DNA from: Gonapodya sp. JEL0774
Taxonomy: Eukaryota; Monoblepharomycota; Monoblepharidomycetes; Monoblepharidales; Gonapodyaceae
Direction: 5' to 3'
DNA: 64,000 nucleotides
Assembly: GCA_027604505.1 (NCBI GenBank)
Contig: JADIIX010000004.1
Location: forward strand, 276,029 to 340,028
Shown: positions 38,450-50,513 of the stretch, piece by piece
Layout: every line of letters starts with the position of its first letter
How positions within the stretch are numbered: position 1 is the stretch's first letter
Translations under genes and position numbers: made by a program
The notes under the pieces: model-generated
Told to the model about the DNA's origin: nothing
Databases searched by the model: none
What the model saw: only the letters and a program-made list of their open reading frames with translations

Positions 38450-40960
38450 CTAAGCTTGGCCAAGTTGTGCTAATTGGCTCAAAAATTGTGTCGCAGTGAG
38501 AAGCTCGGTGGAACCGTAAGTAATTCGCTTCTTTTGCGTCTGCCGCTGAGCACATTGTAAGAATCAGGAGATTGGCAGAGGAGTAGTCGCGCTCACGATC
38601 GTTCGACTCACTTGAGCAAATTCTTGCAGATTTTGATACTCAAGATAGTTTCCACCACCAACGACGAACACAACTGCATCTTGAAAGACGGTCCTAGCTC
38701 TGTTTCCTTTTCCGATTTGTTCCCCTCTTGTACGGCCAATTTTCGGATCGAAGTACAAATAGTCCTCCAAATCTGCCCCGGAACTGTCCATTAGAGTGTC
38801 AGTTATTCGCGTGATAGGGAGGTCCTTCCTCGTGGGAAGCAGATTCTTCACATTGGAAATGATAGTGTCATACGCGCCACCGAAGTTACTAATGAGTGTG
38901 CCCTCCTTTAGATGGTCGGTCAACTATAGGGTTGAGTTTAGAAACGACAAACTCTAACGGGGAATGATCGAGACCAGCAATAGGTACCTTGCTCCCCATA
39001 CCGGTTAATTTTCCCAAAAAGTCACCCGGGGTTGAAGATGAAACTACTGCTGGGGTGACAGAAGCGGCTGTCATCCGTCCGAATGCCTTCATTCGGTGGA
39101 CATACTTGAGCGGCATCATGTCGCATCCAGCGGCCTCAAGGGCGCTCTCGAGTTCGGCAACATCTTCTGAGCCAATTCCTTCTGTAGAAAGATACCAAAT
39201 CAAAAAAAAGCGCATCTTGTCGTCGGCAGAGCCCTTGGATTTAATGGCGTCCAGTATAGAAGCTTTGGACTGTTTTGCGATGGATTCCTCCTCAGCGAAA
39301 AAGTAGTCCAAATTCCTCTCCTTGATTGAATTGAGCAAAGAAGTGGCAATGTTCATGTGCATATCAATAGTTCGTTTGCGCTCCGTGAGTTCAGGTAGTT
39401 GATTGATTGCCGTTTTCAGCACTTTCGCGTTTGCTGAAAAGTCACTGAGAGAAGGGCCACAACTTATTCGTTCACGAGTTGACCTTACCATACTATACCA
39501 TCTGTAGAAAACTCACTTGGGGTCGATTTGATCCAAAGAGGTGACCCCTGCTGACTTGGTGACCTCATCGACATCTTTCTTGTACTTGTTAATCTCAGAA
39601 TCAACATCCTCTGATAGTTTAATTGATTCTTCAGCTCAACTGCAAGCTGTAAGTATGCAACATGGCAACCTATACGTACCTGCAACTTGTGGAAAAGGAG
39701 TTCCAGCATTTCGACTCCAGAAGAAGTCGGTAACATCAACATCATAAACTTTCTTCATCCGCTGGCCTCCCTTTTCCTCCAGTGTGACTGTCACCCTGTT
39801 AAGCTTCATGTCCAGAACATCGTGGACGAGGGGGGCGTAAGTCCACGTGTGAGAGAGCATGGGTACGAGGTCTGTATTTCGATCCAGAATGATGAAAACT
39901 GAGGGCCGTACATCACTAATCAAGACACTACAAACAAAGTCGATACGACTATCACTCACGAGGTCTCGAATAGCTTGCATGCCCGATGCCCTGATCGGTG
40001 AACAAGTTGTTTCTGCTGTTCGATAAATGATCACGCAGGCGCGAATCCAACTTTTGCGCTACCATCTCGGCAGCGTTCCCTCTTGCCGCTCGAATGACGG
40101 GGATGCTGCCTAATAAATATACGGAAAATATCCCACGCTCACGAAAAGACGCGCCATGGCGGACGGCTCATCGCACTCACCCAGTGTTGCTGCGACGGAA
40201 AACAAGCTTCCCGCAACTTTGTCAACGGTTTGTGATATGCTATGTTCGGACTCCGCTGGGTTATTGAGACTGTAATACGATTGGTTCATATTTAGAGAGA
40301 AGAGATTGGCTTCCAAACAAACAAAATTGAGGTACTGGTCGTAAACCTTTGCAGTACAAAGGGGAGCCCAACACCGAGTTAACAAAAGGACCAACAGGGA
40401 GAGCAATACGTCGAACAGACTTACCTGTGCAATCAGTCGGCTGGTGCCATGTGTGATCGTCTCGGCCGCTAGCTCCTCGAGCAAAGGTCGAGAGACAGCT
40501 GAAATAAAATTCAGGTAGTAGGACTCGTACAGATGCTTCGAAAGGTCCTCGGAAATCCGCTTAATGTTCTGGGAGGACGGTTCGACGAAGTATATTGCAG
40601 GAACGTCAGGAATGGATTGACGGTCTGAGTTAAGGGACCTTCATCAACAAAAACAGTGGGAAATCAATCCATTTATTGAAGGCCACCCCGAGTGAGGGTT
40701 GCGTGTGATTGTTCAACTCACATGTGTACTGTGATGCCCTGCTCCCGAAGCTGGTTAACTTTGAGCAAGGGAGAAATGGCATCCTGGCCCATCTGGTCGT
40801 ACACAAGGACCTTCCATATGGGATCCGCCAGCGCGGGGACAGTACTATCTGTGTCCTTCACGTTGAGATTGAGCATCGCACCAATCGCCTCTGTTGTTCA
40901 CTATTGTCAGGAATGCAGAAAGCGCTCTGGTTAAACTATGAAAACGAACCTATCTGACAT
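38450..40960 (-). CDS. SLY1: Sec1/Munc18 family protein Sly1 (SCFD1)
   Basis: Binds the syntaxin-like SNARE Sed5 and controls ER-Golgi vesicle fusion. Near the N terminus: GAMLNLNVKDTDSTVPALAD, DPIWKVLVYDQMGQDAISPL, VNQLREQGITVHM, and then RPLLEELAAETITHGTSRLI in the Sly1 order. Further blocks: RPSVFIILDRNTDLVPMLSH, TWTYAPLVHDVLDMKLNRV, VDVTDFFWSRNAGTPFPQVA, RKRTIDMHMNIATSLLNSIK, and the C-terminal VFVVGGGNYLEYQNLQEFA and ITYGSTELLTATQFLSQLAQ. The start is uncertain: a short first exon (MSDRF) at 40960 spliced to AIGAMLNLN fits the phase if a weak donor is used; the ATG of MLNLN about 80 bases downstream is the alternative. Roughly 640 residues over many short exons. Convergent with the EF-G gene. 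Confidence 0.9.
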
Positions 40961-41122
40961 TCTCGCAAAGGTTTGGAGTATGCCATTGATTCGCATAAGG
41001 AATACCTTGAATAGGTACTGATGCCAGCAGCTGCCATGAACAGCCGATTCCCAATACCCTCACAGTAATTTTGTATTGATTACAACAACAATCAAAACGT
41101 AGTTGCAAAGCAGTGTCACATA

Positions 41123-42602
41123 TCATCGACGGAATTTCTTGTTTGGTACATCCTGCGGATTCGCTCAAGATTAGCGATTGTAGTGAATCTCTCCTTACAA
41201 CTAGAAACACACCTGGAATTTCTCAACAATTCCGAACTTTTCAATCCGCTTCCTCTTTTTCTCTTCTTCTTCCGCTGTGATAATAGGAGAGACTTTAAGC
41301 TCCTTGTCCCCAGAATGCATGGACTAAGTCCGGACCACCAACCTGACAGGAGACTTTTCTGGATAGCAGGATTTATGGCACCAAATTTCTCCACGCGTTT
41401 TTTAAGAGTCTCCGGATCAACCTGAAAAAAAGTAACCCATCTTGGAAACGAGGTGGGACTGTGAATGCGGCAAGAGCAAGTTGCTCACTCCAATCTTCGA
41501 AGCAACTGTTACGGCAGCTACGAGTGCATCCTTAATTCATCAATATAATGATTCCTGGGGCAATCTGCTGGCACTCACCGACAGGTGCAGGTTCTCCTAC
41601 TCCAAACCTCAAAGCTCTTTGTCTCTTCTTTTCTTCGTCGAGGAGTTTGGCTGGAACCTCTAGACCAAATCGCTGTGCCCTCCACAATTTACGCTCCGTT
41701 TCGGTCATCTCGGACGGTGGTTTTGCAGGAGTCGCTCCGCTTGCTGTGGTAGCTTGAATCGAGGAGGCATGCTGGTCTGAAGAAGGCGATGCGATAGCAA
41801 CAGGACTGGGCGCAGAAGTACCGTTTGTGGCAGGTGTTGTCGCTGCGACAGTGGGTAACTTAGTCGCAGCAGAAGGAGTGGTGGAGAGGGAAACCTTCGA
41901 TGCACTTTCGGGTGGTTTGGTAGCACCATTGATCGTGGAGGAAGGGGCGGGGGTCACAATACTTGACGGAAGCGCAGTAGAATTTGAGTGTGCAGAGCTT
42001 GACGGCTTGCTGCTTGGTGGACCAGCAAAGGTTGTGGTGGCAGTTTGGGGAGGCCTCTTGGTTGCTGGTTGAGGTTGTGAAGAATCCTCTAATTCATGAT
42101 CCCTACACCGTGAGTAAATGGCGGTGATTTCATGAGATCAGTGGTGCAAGGAAGGTCAATAGGACTTATGTAGTATGTGAAGCAAGCCCATGTCACGACA
42201 TTGAAGCAGGCAACCCCGCCCCCGGACGAAATGTCCTGACCAGCGGCACCTTCCCAGTCCCGTACTCCAACAATTATACCATTACTGAACGCGAAAATTA
42301 GGAAGTGCTGCCAAAGGAAGCACTGATTCTGTCTGGAATCCTGGCTCGCTGTGGGGCAACGTACAATCAACAGCATGGCTGAAGTTCCTTACTCACGCAT
42401 CATGTCCCGTGCCCGCCCAGTCACCATGATCATCCACAAACACGGGTTCCGCTCCAGTTGTGCCCAACAGAGCGTTCTCTTCCTGTACTGCTTCAACAAG
42501 CCTCTGGACTAGCTCGTCCTTCTTTCCCTGTGTCGACAAGCCCCGCATTTGGAGTTGTTCTTTAAGCTGGTCTACCTTCATCTTCTTATAAGTGTCTGCC
42601 AT
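41123..42602 (-). CDS. Tho1/SARNP-like SAP-domain mRNP protein
   Basis: Nuclear nucleic-acid-binding protein linked to mRNA packaging and export (Tho1 in yeast, SARNP/CIP29 in animals). The N-terminal SAP domain is clear: MADTYKKMKVDQLKEQLQM, RGLSTQGKKDELVQRLVEAV. A Ser/Thr/Pro/Ala-rich linker follows (about residues 75-220). The C-terminal half has the repeated family motif with the RFG core: ERKLWRAQRFGLEVPAKLLD, KKRQRALRFGVGEPAPV, LKKRVEKFGAINPAIQKSL and KRKRIEKFGIVEKFQ, ending DVPNKKFRR after the last intron. Four such repeats are present. The last exon ends with a TGA at 41123-41125. Same strand as Sly1, about 160 bases upstream of it, and divergent from the SmF gene. Confidence 0.82.
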
Positions 42603-42853
42603 CGTTTTGTGAGCTTTTTGGTGAGCGGAATGGAAGCGCGCAGCGGGACCTATCTCATACAAACTGTTGTGTGCATGCCACCTTCATTGTATGTGAGGAC
42701 CGAGCGGGTGGATGACTTTACTGCGCTCTTATTCGCTCTGTCGACAGAATGGCGGTAGGCTCACAAGATTGGACCTTCGATTTTTCTCCCTTCTTATCTT
42801 TTACTCCGTCGACTCCCCTCTACTTCTGTCCCCTGCTTCCCTAACTAACCATA

Positions 42854-43508
42854 ATGAAGGCTGAACTGAGAAATCCGAAGCCCTTTCTCATGGACCTTAC
42901 CGGGCAACCCGTCATTGTTAAGCTCAAATGGGGGATGGAGTACAAGGGGATCCTCACCGCTGTAGATGGGTACATGAATCTTTTGGTGAGTCCTTATCAT
43001 TAGTTGCACATTCAGGAAGAAAGGTCTACATCCGAAAATGGGTATCCAGGAGTGAATTGGTGCTTATTGAATTGGATGGAGCTCTTGCGAGTTGGAGACT
43101 GGTCATATTCGGAAGAAGCGAGGGTCAAGACACCGTGTGGGGCAGTTGGTGAGAAAACTCTCTGTAATGTCTTCTGCATAACTTGGCTTGGAGGGCTGTC
43201 CTAGAGGCACTACTGTCACGGTGCTACAAAATTGGTTGAAGAGGTCCCTATTTGGTCTCACACAACTCTTGCGAACAACTCATTTTGACCCACTAACTTA
43301 TGCTGGTCTTTTAGCTGTCCGACACGGAGGAGTTTATCGACGGAAACTCTACTGGAATTCTCAAAGAGATTCTCATTCGGTGTAACAATGTCCTTTACAT
43401 GAGGGTATGTGTGCCGAAATCTGTCATCTTTTCACGTCGACTGGCCGTCTCTAATGACTGACCATTGACAATTCCATTACTGTAATAAAGGAGGTGAAGA
43501 GCACATGA
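42854..43508 (+). CDS. SMX3: Small nuclear ribonucleoprotein F (SmF)
   Basis: One of seven Sm proteins that form the ring on spliceosomal snRNAs. Exon 1 (from the ATG at 42854) gives [40 protein letters not shown] and MNLL (Sm1 motif). An intron of about 330 bases follows, then [20 protein letters not shown] and [10 protein letters not shown] (Sm2 motif, IRCNNVLY is diagnostic for SmF), and a last short exon EVKST. The product is about 83 residues, normal for SmF. The gene symbol is the yeast name. Confidence 0.93.
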
Positions 43509-44051
43509 GCTTCGTGGAAAAATGATCTTACATTTATGTACAGAATATAGATTGAACGTGTCAGTCAATGTTCCTGGGTGACCCCTTCCCATACTTCCAA
43601 ACATCGTCTTCTAACTTCAAGTGTGCTCTTAGTGCTTGTTCCACCTCTAGCAACATTGCTGTGTTGAACAGGTAGGGAATGAATTATTCGAGCATGCAGC
43701 TTTACCAAAATTGTGCTCACTTTTTTTGATATGAACTTCATTCATAATGCGAAACGTGAGTGGTTTTGGTGGGGATATGGGGTCTCTTTCTTCATGAATG
43801 AATTGGGCGTGAGGTAAGCATCAGTCAGAACATGCAGCGATGTCAACACCCACGATTAATTGATCGAGAGATGCCGAATGCCAAATCTGGCCAAGTAGCG
43901 AGACGGCTCTGTGGTTGATGCACCCGCTGCGTCATGGAGACGAATTTGAATTCGTTCTGGAAGGCGAAAAGGGGGGCGGTGGCTCCAGCCGGCACCGGCA
44001 GACATGTGCAGTAGTACCAAGATCCGATCAACTCAATTTCTTACTAACTCT
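43509..44051. other. Intergenic region upstream of the CH-kinase gene
   Basis: About 540 bases. Contains weak short reading frames on both strands, none resembling a protein. It may include an upstream untranslated exon of the kinase; an in-frame ATG at 44004 would add 16 residues to it. Confidence 0.4.
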
Positions 44052-46454
44052 ATGTCATCCTCGGCAGATAAACTCAGCAGCCCGGATTCGGATCCATCCC
44101 AAGATGCCATCGTGAGCTCTATAACTTCCATTGGTCTTTCCTCTCCATGTTCCTTTCGTTTCCTCGCTCATACGAACAAATTCACACCAGAGAACAGCCG
44201 CAGCCTTCATAGAGCATGCGCTCAGTGAGAAGCTGCCCTCAGAGAGTTTGCACACTTCTCTCAAGAGTGGGACAATACTTTGTCGGTGAGAGTTCTTTGT
44301 GGTGTCATCTGTTGAAGCACTCTCCATGCATTCTATCTCGAAGGCTGGCGAACAAGCTGCAACCCAACATAATACCCAAAATTAGCACGAGACCACTGCC
44401 TTTTCTTCAAGTTCGTCTCTCTGACTGATGCCTCCATATTTGGACAGAGAGCTGTTCTGATTTCTGACGTTGATACAGATGGAGAACACTGCAAATTTCC
44501 TTCTAGCTGCGAAACAGCTCGGGCTCGATGAATCCGTGCTTTTCCACACCAGTGATCTTTATGAGGGAAAGAATATGGTCAAGGTGAGTTAAATTTTGAG
44601 CCGTGACTCGCCCAGGACCCCCTGAGCATCAAATCTTTCAGGTAGTTGCCGTCATTATTCTCCTCGCCCATGACATTGCCCACTATTCCGTGCCGGAATC
44701 TGTTCTTGTATTTGCCCGATCCAATCCATCAGACCTGCCCCCTCTTCCAGCGTTCGCACCCTCCCCAAGACAAACCACAGGCACAATCTCTTCGTGGATT
44801 GGTACTGATCGTCGAATGAACAACATGTCGCAAACTTCCAAGCTAAGCAAGCCACAGACTATTGTTCGACCGCCTATTCCACAGTTCGCATCAACTACAG
44901 TCCAGAAACGGATGTCTCCTGGAGGCACTCATCCTGGGAGAGTTGGCGATAATGCACCCAATTCTTCGGATTTGATGTTGGTGGTGGATGTTGCCAGTGC
45001 CACCGGAGTGGTTGGTTATGCTCCAAAACCCCCGGCAAATGAAACTGTAGAAGGAAACCGGAGTGCGGATAGCCTGTCCAAGCCCGGTGGTGACAAAATA
45101 CAGCTCATGGACGAAGCAAAGAACATCTCTGAGTATCAGCTCGGCAATTGCATAGGTAAAGGGCAATTTGGATCTGTCCACAAGTGAGGAATCAAGCAAT
45201 GGTCGACCAAGTTCACTGCATGTTAAACGTTGATTTTGAATTATGTTGGCAGAGCTTTAAATCTAGACAGTGGCGAAGTAGTCGCGATAAAGCGGATTCA
45301 AGTGGATGAGTCCAGGCGCGAAGACGTTGACTCACTGATGGTGAGGACCAGGCCGGTGGTTCGCTGGTAATCCTCACAAACTCTTGACAAGAGTCTCCTC
45401 GAAGGACGAAGTTGAACTTCTGAAATCGCTTTCACATCCCAACATTGTCCGATATTATGGATTTCTCCGGCAACCGGAGGTTTTGAATATCGTCCTCGAG
45501 TGAGAGTTGATTTAAGCGAGACAAAATCTCACCATCGCTCTCAATACTGCCAACAATTGCAGATTCGTAGAGAACGGTTCGCTTCAAAACACATTGAAAT
45601 CTTTTGGGAACTTTCCTGAGAGACTGGTAGCTACTTACTGCTCACATATTCTTCGCGGTCTCCAGTATCTCCACTCCCGTGGGGTCGTCCACTGCGATCT
45701 AAAGGCAGCCAATGTTCTGACTACCAAAAGTGGTGACGTTAAGCTTTCAGATTTTGGCGTGAGCAAGCAGCTGACTACCAAGGATGTGGCGACAGAAGCG
45801 GTCGTAGGGACACCGAATTGGAGTGAGTTCAGAATGAGAGAATCAAAGATCTACCGCGTTGACCTAGTGCATTTTCTTCTTTCCAGTGGCCCCGGAGGTA
45901 ATTGCAATGAGTGGTCTCTGTTACGCCTCGGACATTTGGAGCTTGGGGTGTACCGTGGTGGAACTAGTTACAGGGAAGCCACCCTACGCTGATCTCATCA
46001 ACATGTCGGCTTTATTTAGGATCGTTGAGGGTGAGTTGTCCATTTTAATATTTCAGATTTTCGCGAGTTCTCAAACTATACACGATCAGACGATTGCCCC
46101 CCTCTACCTCCCAACATATCACCAGAACTTGAGAACTTTCTGAGGTTATGTTTTCGAAAGGAGCCAGAGCAACGATCCAATGCCACCGAACTCCTCGATC
46201 ATCCATGGATCACGAAGCATTCCCGAATGTCACCTCTTTCACCATCCCCTGGGATCACTCCACTCCACGGAGCTCCAGTTTCATCGGATTCAGTGAACCC
46301 TCAAATTTTGCCTTCCTTGATCTCTTCAGTGGAGTCAGCAGAAAACAAATTACCGCGATCTATTCCCACAAATATCGAAAACCCAGAGGTCGCGAATGGC
46401 AGTTCAAAAAAGTCACGAAAGTCGCAAAAGAGGACAATCTGTAATGTCTTATAA
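44052..46454 (+). CDS. Calponin-homology domain fused to SepH/Cdc7/Cdc15-type protein kinase
   Basis: The C-terminal part is an STE-group kinase of the septation-initiation/MAP3K-epsilon branch: [40 protein letters not shown], catalytic loop [60 protein letters not shown], then [11 protein letters not shown]. The HCD form (Cys for the HRD Arg) is normal for fungal members of this branch. Upstream, at about residues 20-125, stands a complete calponin-homology domain: [78 protein letters not shown] Ser/Pro-rich linker of about 145 residues joins them, followed by an Arg/Ser/Lys-rich tail of about 70 residues. Introns split both domains and every junction keeps frame, so this is one gene, not two run together. 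Probable role: cytoskeleton-linked control of cytokinesis. Confidence 0.85.
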
Positions 46455-46765
46455 TCTTGATTTATTGTGTAGTGTTTGAGGGCCCAAACCCACCTCATGC
46501 CACCAGTGCCATGAGAATGAGTCACTGAAGGAGTTTGTGCCGCCATCAACACATTAGTACATAAACCCAGTTCATATTCCCTGGACTGAGTAAACTCCTT
46601 CCGTGCCTCTGGATCGTCCTGGTAAGCGCCGTCAGCCTTCGTGAATCTCTTGCAACCTCAATCAACACCTTGTCAAAACGTGTCAACTGGGGATAAGCCA
46701 GAGACACCGGACTCTCCCGTTTTACAGTCATCCTAAATCGTGTCGCTTGAATCAATTCCTTGCTC
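46455..46765. other. Intergenic spacer
   Basis: About 310 bases between two same-strand genes. No feature seen; likely holds the terminator of the kinase and the promoter of the next gene. Confidence 0.4.
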
Positions 46766-49700
46766 ATGCCCGCGGGTGTAGAAGCTCGCAAATCTCCGCG
46801 TTCCGCTCCGGGCGCACCTTTCCATCCCAACCAGTTCGCTCCTGGCTACTCGCAGTCCTCCCCGCTTCCCATACCACCAGGACTCATGCACTTGGGCGCA
46901 CAGAACTCTCTTCCTGGAGCACCACAGCACCAACCAACTTGCCAACCCGCCTTCACAAAACGAAAAGTGGTGAGCGGTTCATCAATCGGGGGGACGAGCA
47001 AGGATCCTGAAATGAGTAGTTTTTATTCGGGCCAGCACGAGAATATGGCCGCAACGGTATTCTGGAGAGGTGGCATGAGCTCCGATGGCTTTTCGACGAG
47101 GGCCGCGGACATGAACTCGCAATTATACCGTCGCAATCAAGATGGTCTCAATTCAAATGAGAATGACAAAGCGTTCCTGGAACCCGGTGGTGATCGAATT
47201 GGCAGATGGGTTCGAAACGAAGTTGGCACGAATTATCATGACTCCGTAAACCCCATGCGCGGTGGCGAGAATTGGTGTCGTACGAATAGGGAAACTGCAG
47301 TGATAAACACAGGTCTAAACGGAAGAACTGATGGAATGAACTGGAACGGGGCATTTTGCACCCCTCCGCGACCCATGGGTCAGTTCCACCAAGTCCACAT
47401 GCACGCTGCTTCATCCAGCAACTCTCTCGAATCCAATCCCTATGGTTGTGTGGGCAAACCTGTGCTGGACGACTTCGCCCGCCAGAGCTCAGATTTTTAT
47501 CCGGCGGAACAAGTTCCTATCCTCCAGTATGCCACAGCATCTCAGGCTTTATCCTCTCGCGAAATTCATTCGGCACCGATCAGCAATATTCTCTCTAAAC
47601 GTGGAGCGTTACAGCAATCTCTACAATTGGACATGTCATACAGTCAGGCCATACAGAACGTTAGTGAGACCCAAGCGGCCTATCTTCTTAGCAGAGATGC
47701 CGGCGTCATGATGGACGGCAGGGTTCTCGTCTCGGTCGGAGTTGGCTCCGAATCCCTCGTCGCAATGTCACCAGCGGCTCCGACACAATGGACAGACAAA
47801 CCCGTGTCAACTGATTATCTCCGGGCAGAAGTTGTCCAGTCTATCAATCCATGTGGTCCCCACCACCCTCCAAACAATCTCCGACCTGCACGAGCAGCAG
47901 ATATTTTCGGAGAAGATTGGACGCCTTTGGGTGCCGCAATTCGCAACATCGCATCCGGAAGGGAGGAGTATCGCCACTCATTTGATTCACGTGAAAGCAA
48001 TTTAAGTTTGGTGACTGCAGGTTGGAACAACTGGGAACCGAAAGTGGAGGTCAAACACTCGACAACAGAACCCGCAAAGGCTGATCAAGCTGCTTTGTCC
48101 GTAGAGGAGGCGCCCAATGAGAGTTCCGGCAGTACAATTACGGAACCTTGCTCCTTTGTAGAGCCAGTTCCCTCAGATGTTGCAATTGTTGACGACAACA
48201 TTCGGTCATTCGACTTTCCCAGCCTGCCTCAGACTCGTTGCACATCACCCACCAGATCTGTCAACAGCAGGGAAGGATCGAGATCTGATACTCCATTTGG
48301 ATGGAATTCGCAAGACCTTTCATTAGTAACTGTCGGACAGATGGGTACTCATGAACTGCCGCCGGCGGGACATGAACGCAGTAATGAAGATACCCATAAG
48401 TCCAGTGCTGTTACTTTGACAGATCCTTCTCCGCCTCAACTTTCATGGGCACAAATGGCGATGAGACCTCCCCAGCCAGTTGATCCAATACTCAGGCATC
48501 GCCAACAAAGAGGGACCAAAGGAAGGACCAAAGATGAACAGCGGATGGAGGTGGTGAGAACAAGAACAACAAGCATTCATGCAGCTGCAGACGATGAGGT
48601 ATGCATGCAAATGTATGGTGTTGGTATCTGTGGATCAATGAAAAGCAAAAAGCCATACGAAGGCACTTACATCAGGGCATGATAGTTTGGGGATGATTTC
48701 ATTTTTTTCCGTCACACCGTCTCATTACATTCATCATATTCTGCTTGTGACAAGGCCTCAGATTCTTCTCCGGACTTCCCCGACTCGCTCACGCTCGCGG
48801 TCAGTTCGCCTTCGATAACCGTTTACAATGCCACATCAGCCGGTGGTCGTCCAATCAGCCTGCATTCACGGAATGTCCTGATGTTGACAAATGTCCCTCC
48901 CGATGTTGGACACATCGATCTCAAGGCACTTTTGCAACCGTTCGGGATCTTTCCACACCCCATACAACATTTTATAGTAGATAGAAGTCATTTCAGGACA
49001 GAGGGGGCGGGTGAGTTCTTCGAGGTCCTGCAGAAGGAGCTTATGGATGACATGTTGCTTTCTTCGGGTTTGATCCTGCGGTTCACGCACTCCCTCCCTC
49101 CCTTTTGATCAACTGCGTCACCCATCCGAACATTTCCGAGCTCAGACCTTAGCCCACAAGCTCGAAACCTTCTCTCCCATCGCGAGGATCATCTCGGTGC
49201 ACCTCTCCCAATTCGAGAAGTTTTCGTTGAGGTTCCTGATCGCAACTCGGCATCGCGCCTACTCGATGTCCCACTGCAAGTTCGTGGATGGGACGTCCGT
49301 GCGGAAGAATCAAGTCAAACCGCCTTGGTCAAGGCGTTGTTTCCGAAAATGTCACGAGGGCTCCCGAGGAAAAGGGGCGGGAGGGATGGAAAAGATGAGG
49401 AGACATACACGTTCGTGGGAAAGGAGGAAATAGCAGCTCTGAATTTATGGTGCGCGAACCACAAAGTGGGTGATGCTAGACCAGTATCCCAGTGACAGAG
49501 CTGAGTGAAAACATCAAGGAGTGATCCTGACATCTACTCCTCATAAAGGCATTTTTCCCACGCAACCCATCTATTCCATTTGAGCAGGTGTGTTCGATCC
49601 TACATAAAGTACCGTGGGATCATGCAAATATGACAGGTGATTTGTTGGGTCTCTCGGCATCCGTTGCCAGAATATGTTCATCCAAGGTGTTTCTTGTGCA

Positions 49701-50394
49701 CCAGAGCTTCAACGCAACGCCCTCTACGAACTTGCGAAAATTTCCGTTTCGTGCCTCAGGTGGGTGCACCCTCTATCGTCAGCTTGGTTCGTGAGACATG
49801 CAAACATTATTTTCAGTGGCTAATATGTGTCTATTGTTTATTGCCTACAGTGACAAGCTCAGAGAGAAGAAGAAGGGGCCGGAAGGATCTTCTGACGTTA
49901 ATGAGGTGGGTAATATTTGAGAGTTGAGGTGATTTGATATATCATTGATGTCCGACCGGTCAGATCCTCATGATTCGGCTACTCAAGGCTGGGATGTACG
50001 TTCCCGCTTTCACTGATAGGCAACGATGGAACATCATGAAGTGCAGCGTAAGTGAATGGTCGGGCAATATCAGAAGGCTCTATGAGCTCTTGTTGATCAT
50101 GTGCAAACATTTCCAATTGATGTGAAAAAGCAACTTCCACCAGAAAGAACTCCTCCTGATCTTTTTAAGTACTTATCGGAACCCCCACGTCCCACCCGTG
50201 GTGACTCATCAAGCACACTCTGCGGCAGCATCTCTTGCATAACAGAGACGCCTACTCGCAAACCCAGTATCTCTACCACTGTCTCTAATCCTGACACTGA
50301 CGGGCGGACACCCATCGTCCGACCCAAAGTTCCCAGAAGGATCGGAGGACAGGCACAGGCACAATGGAGCGTACTTCAAGAGGAGGAGGCATAG
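46766..50394 (+). CDS. Large disordered protein with a possible RRM-like segment, unknown function
   Basis: The first exon from the ATG at 46766 is open for more than 600 codons: Gly/Ser/Asn/Pro-rich, with ADIFGEDWTPLGAAIRNIAS, DDNIRSFDFPSLPQTRCTSP and SPPQLSWAQMAMRPPQPVDP. A donor near 48599 leads to ASDSSPDFPDSLTLAVSS and SRNVLMLTNVPPDVGHIDLK with ALLQPFG, which resembles the first strand and helix of an RRM. A later stretch in another frame, QARNLLSHREDHLGAPLP, REVFVEVPDRNSASRLLDV and YTFVGKEEIAALNLWCAN, is probably coding too. Further exons give ELQRNALYELAKISVSCLS, DKLREKKKGPEGSSDVNE, ILMIRLLKAGMYVPAFTDRQ and QLPPERTPPDLFKYLSEPPR. Joins between 48950 and 49680 are not settled. A Mei2/Whi3-like RNA-binding protein is possible but unproven. 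Confidence 0.5.
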
Positions 50395-50513
50395 TCGACA
50401 ATTTCTGCAACAAATCGTATTTTGATTCCATCCCATTCTTCAAATGACCTTGCATGAACAGCCGTTTGCATCCAATCTGATGTAATAAACCTACCAACAA
50501 TAAACCCACAATT

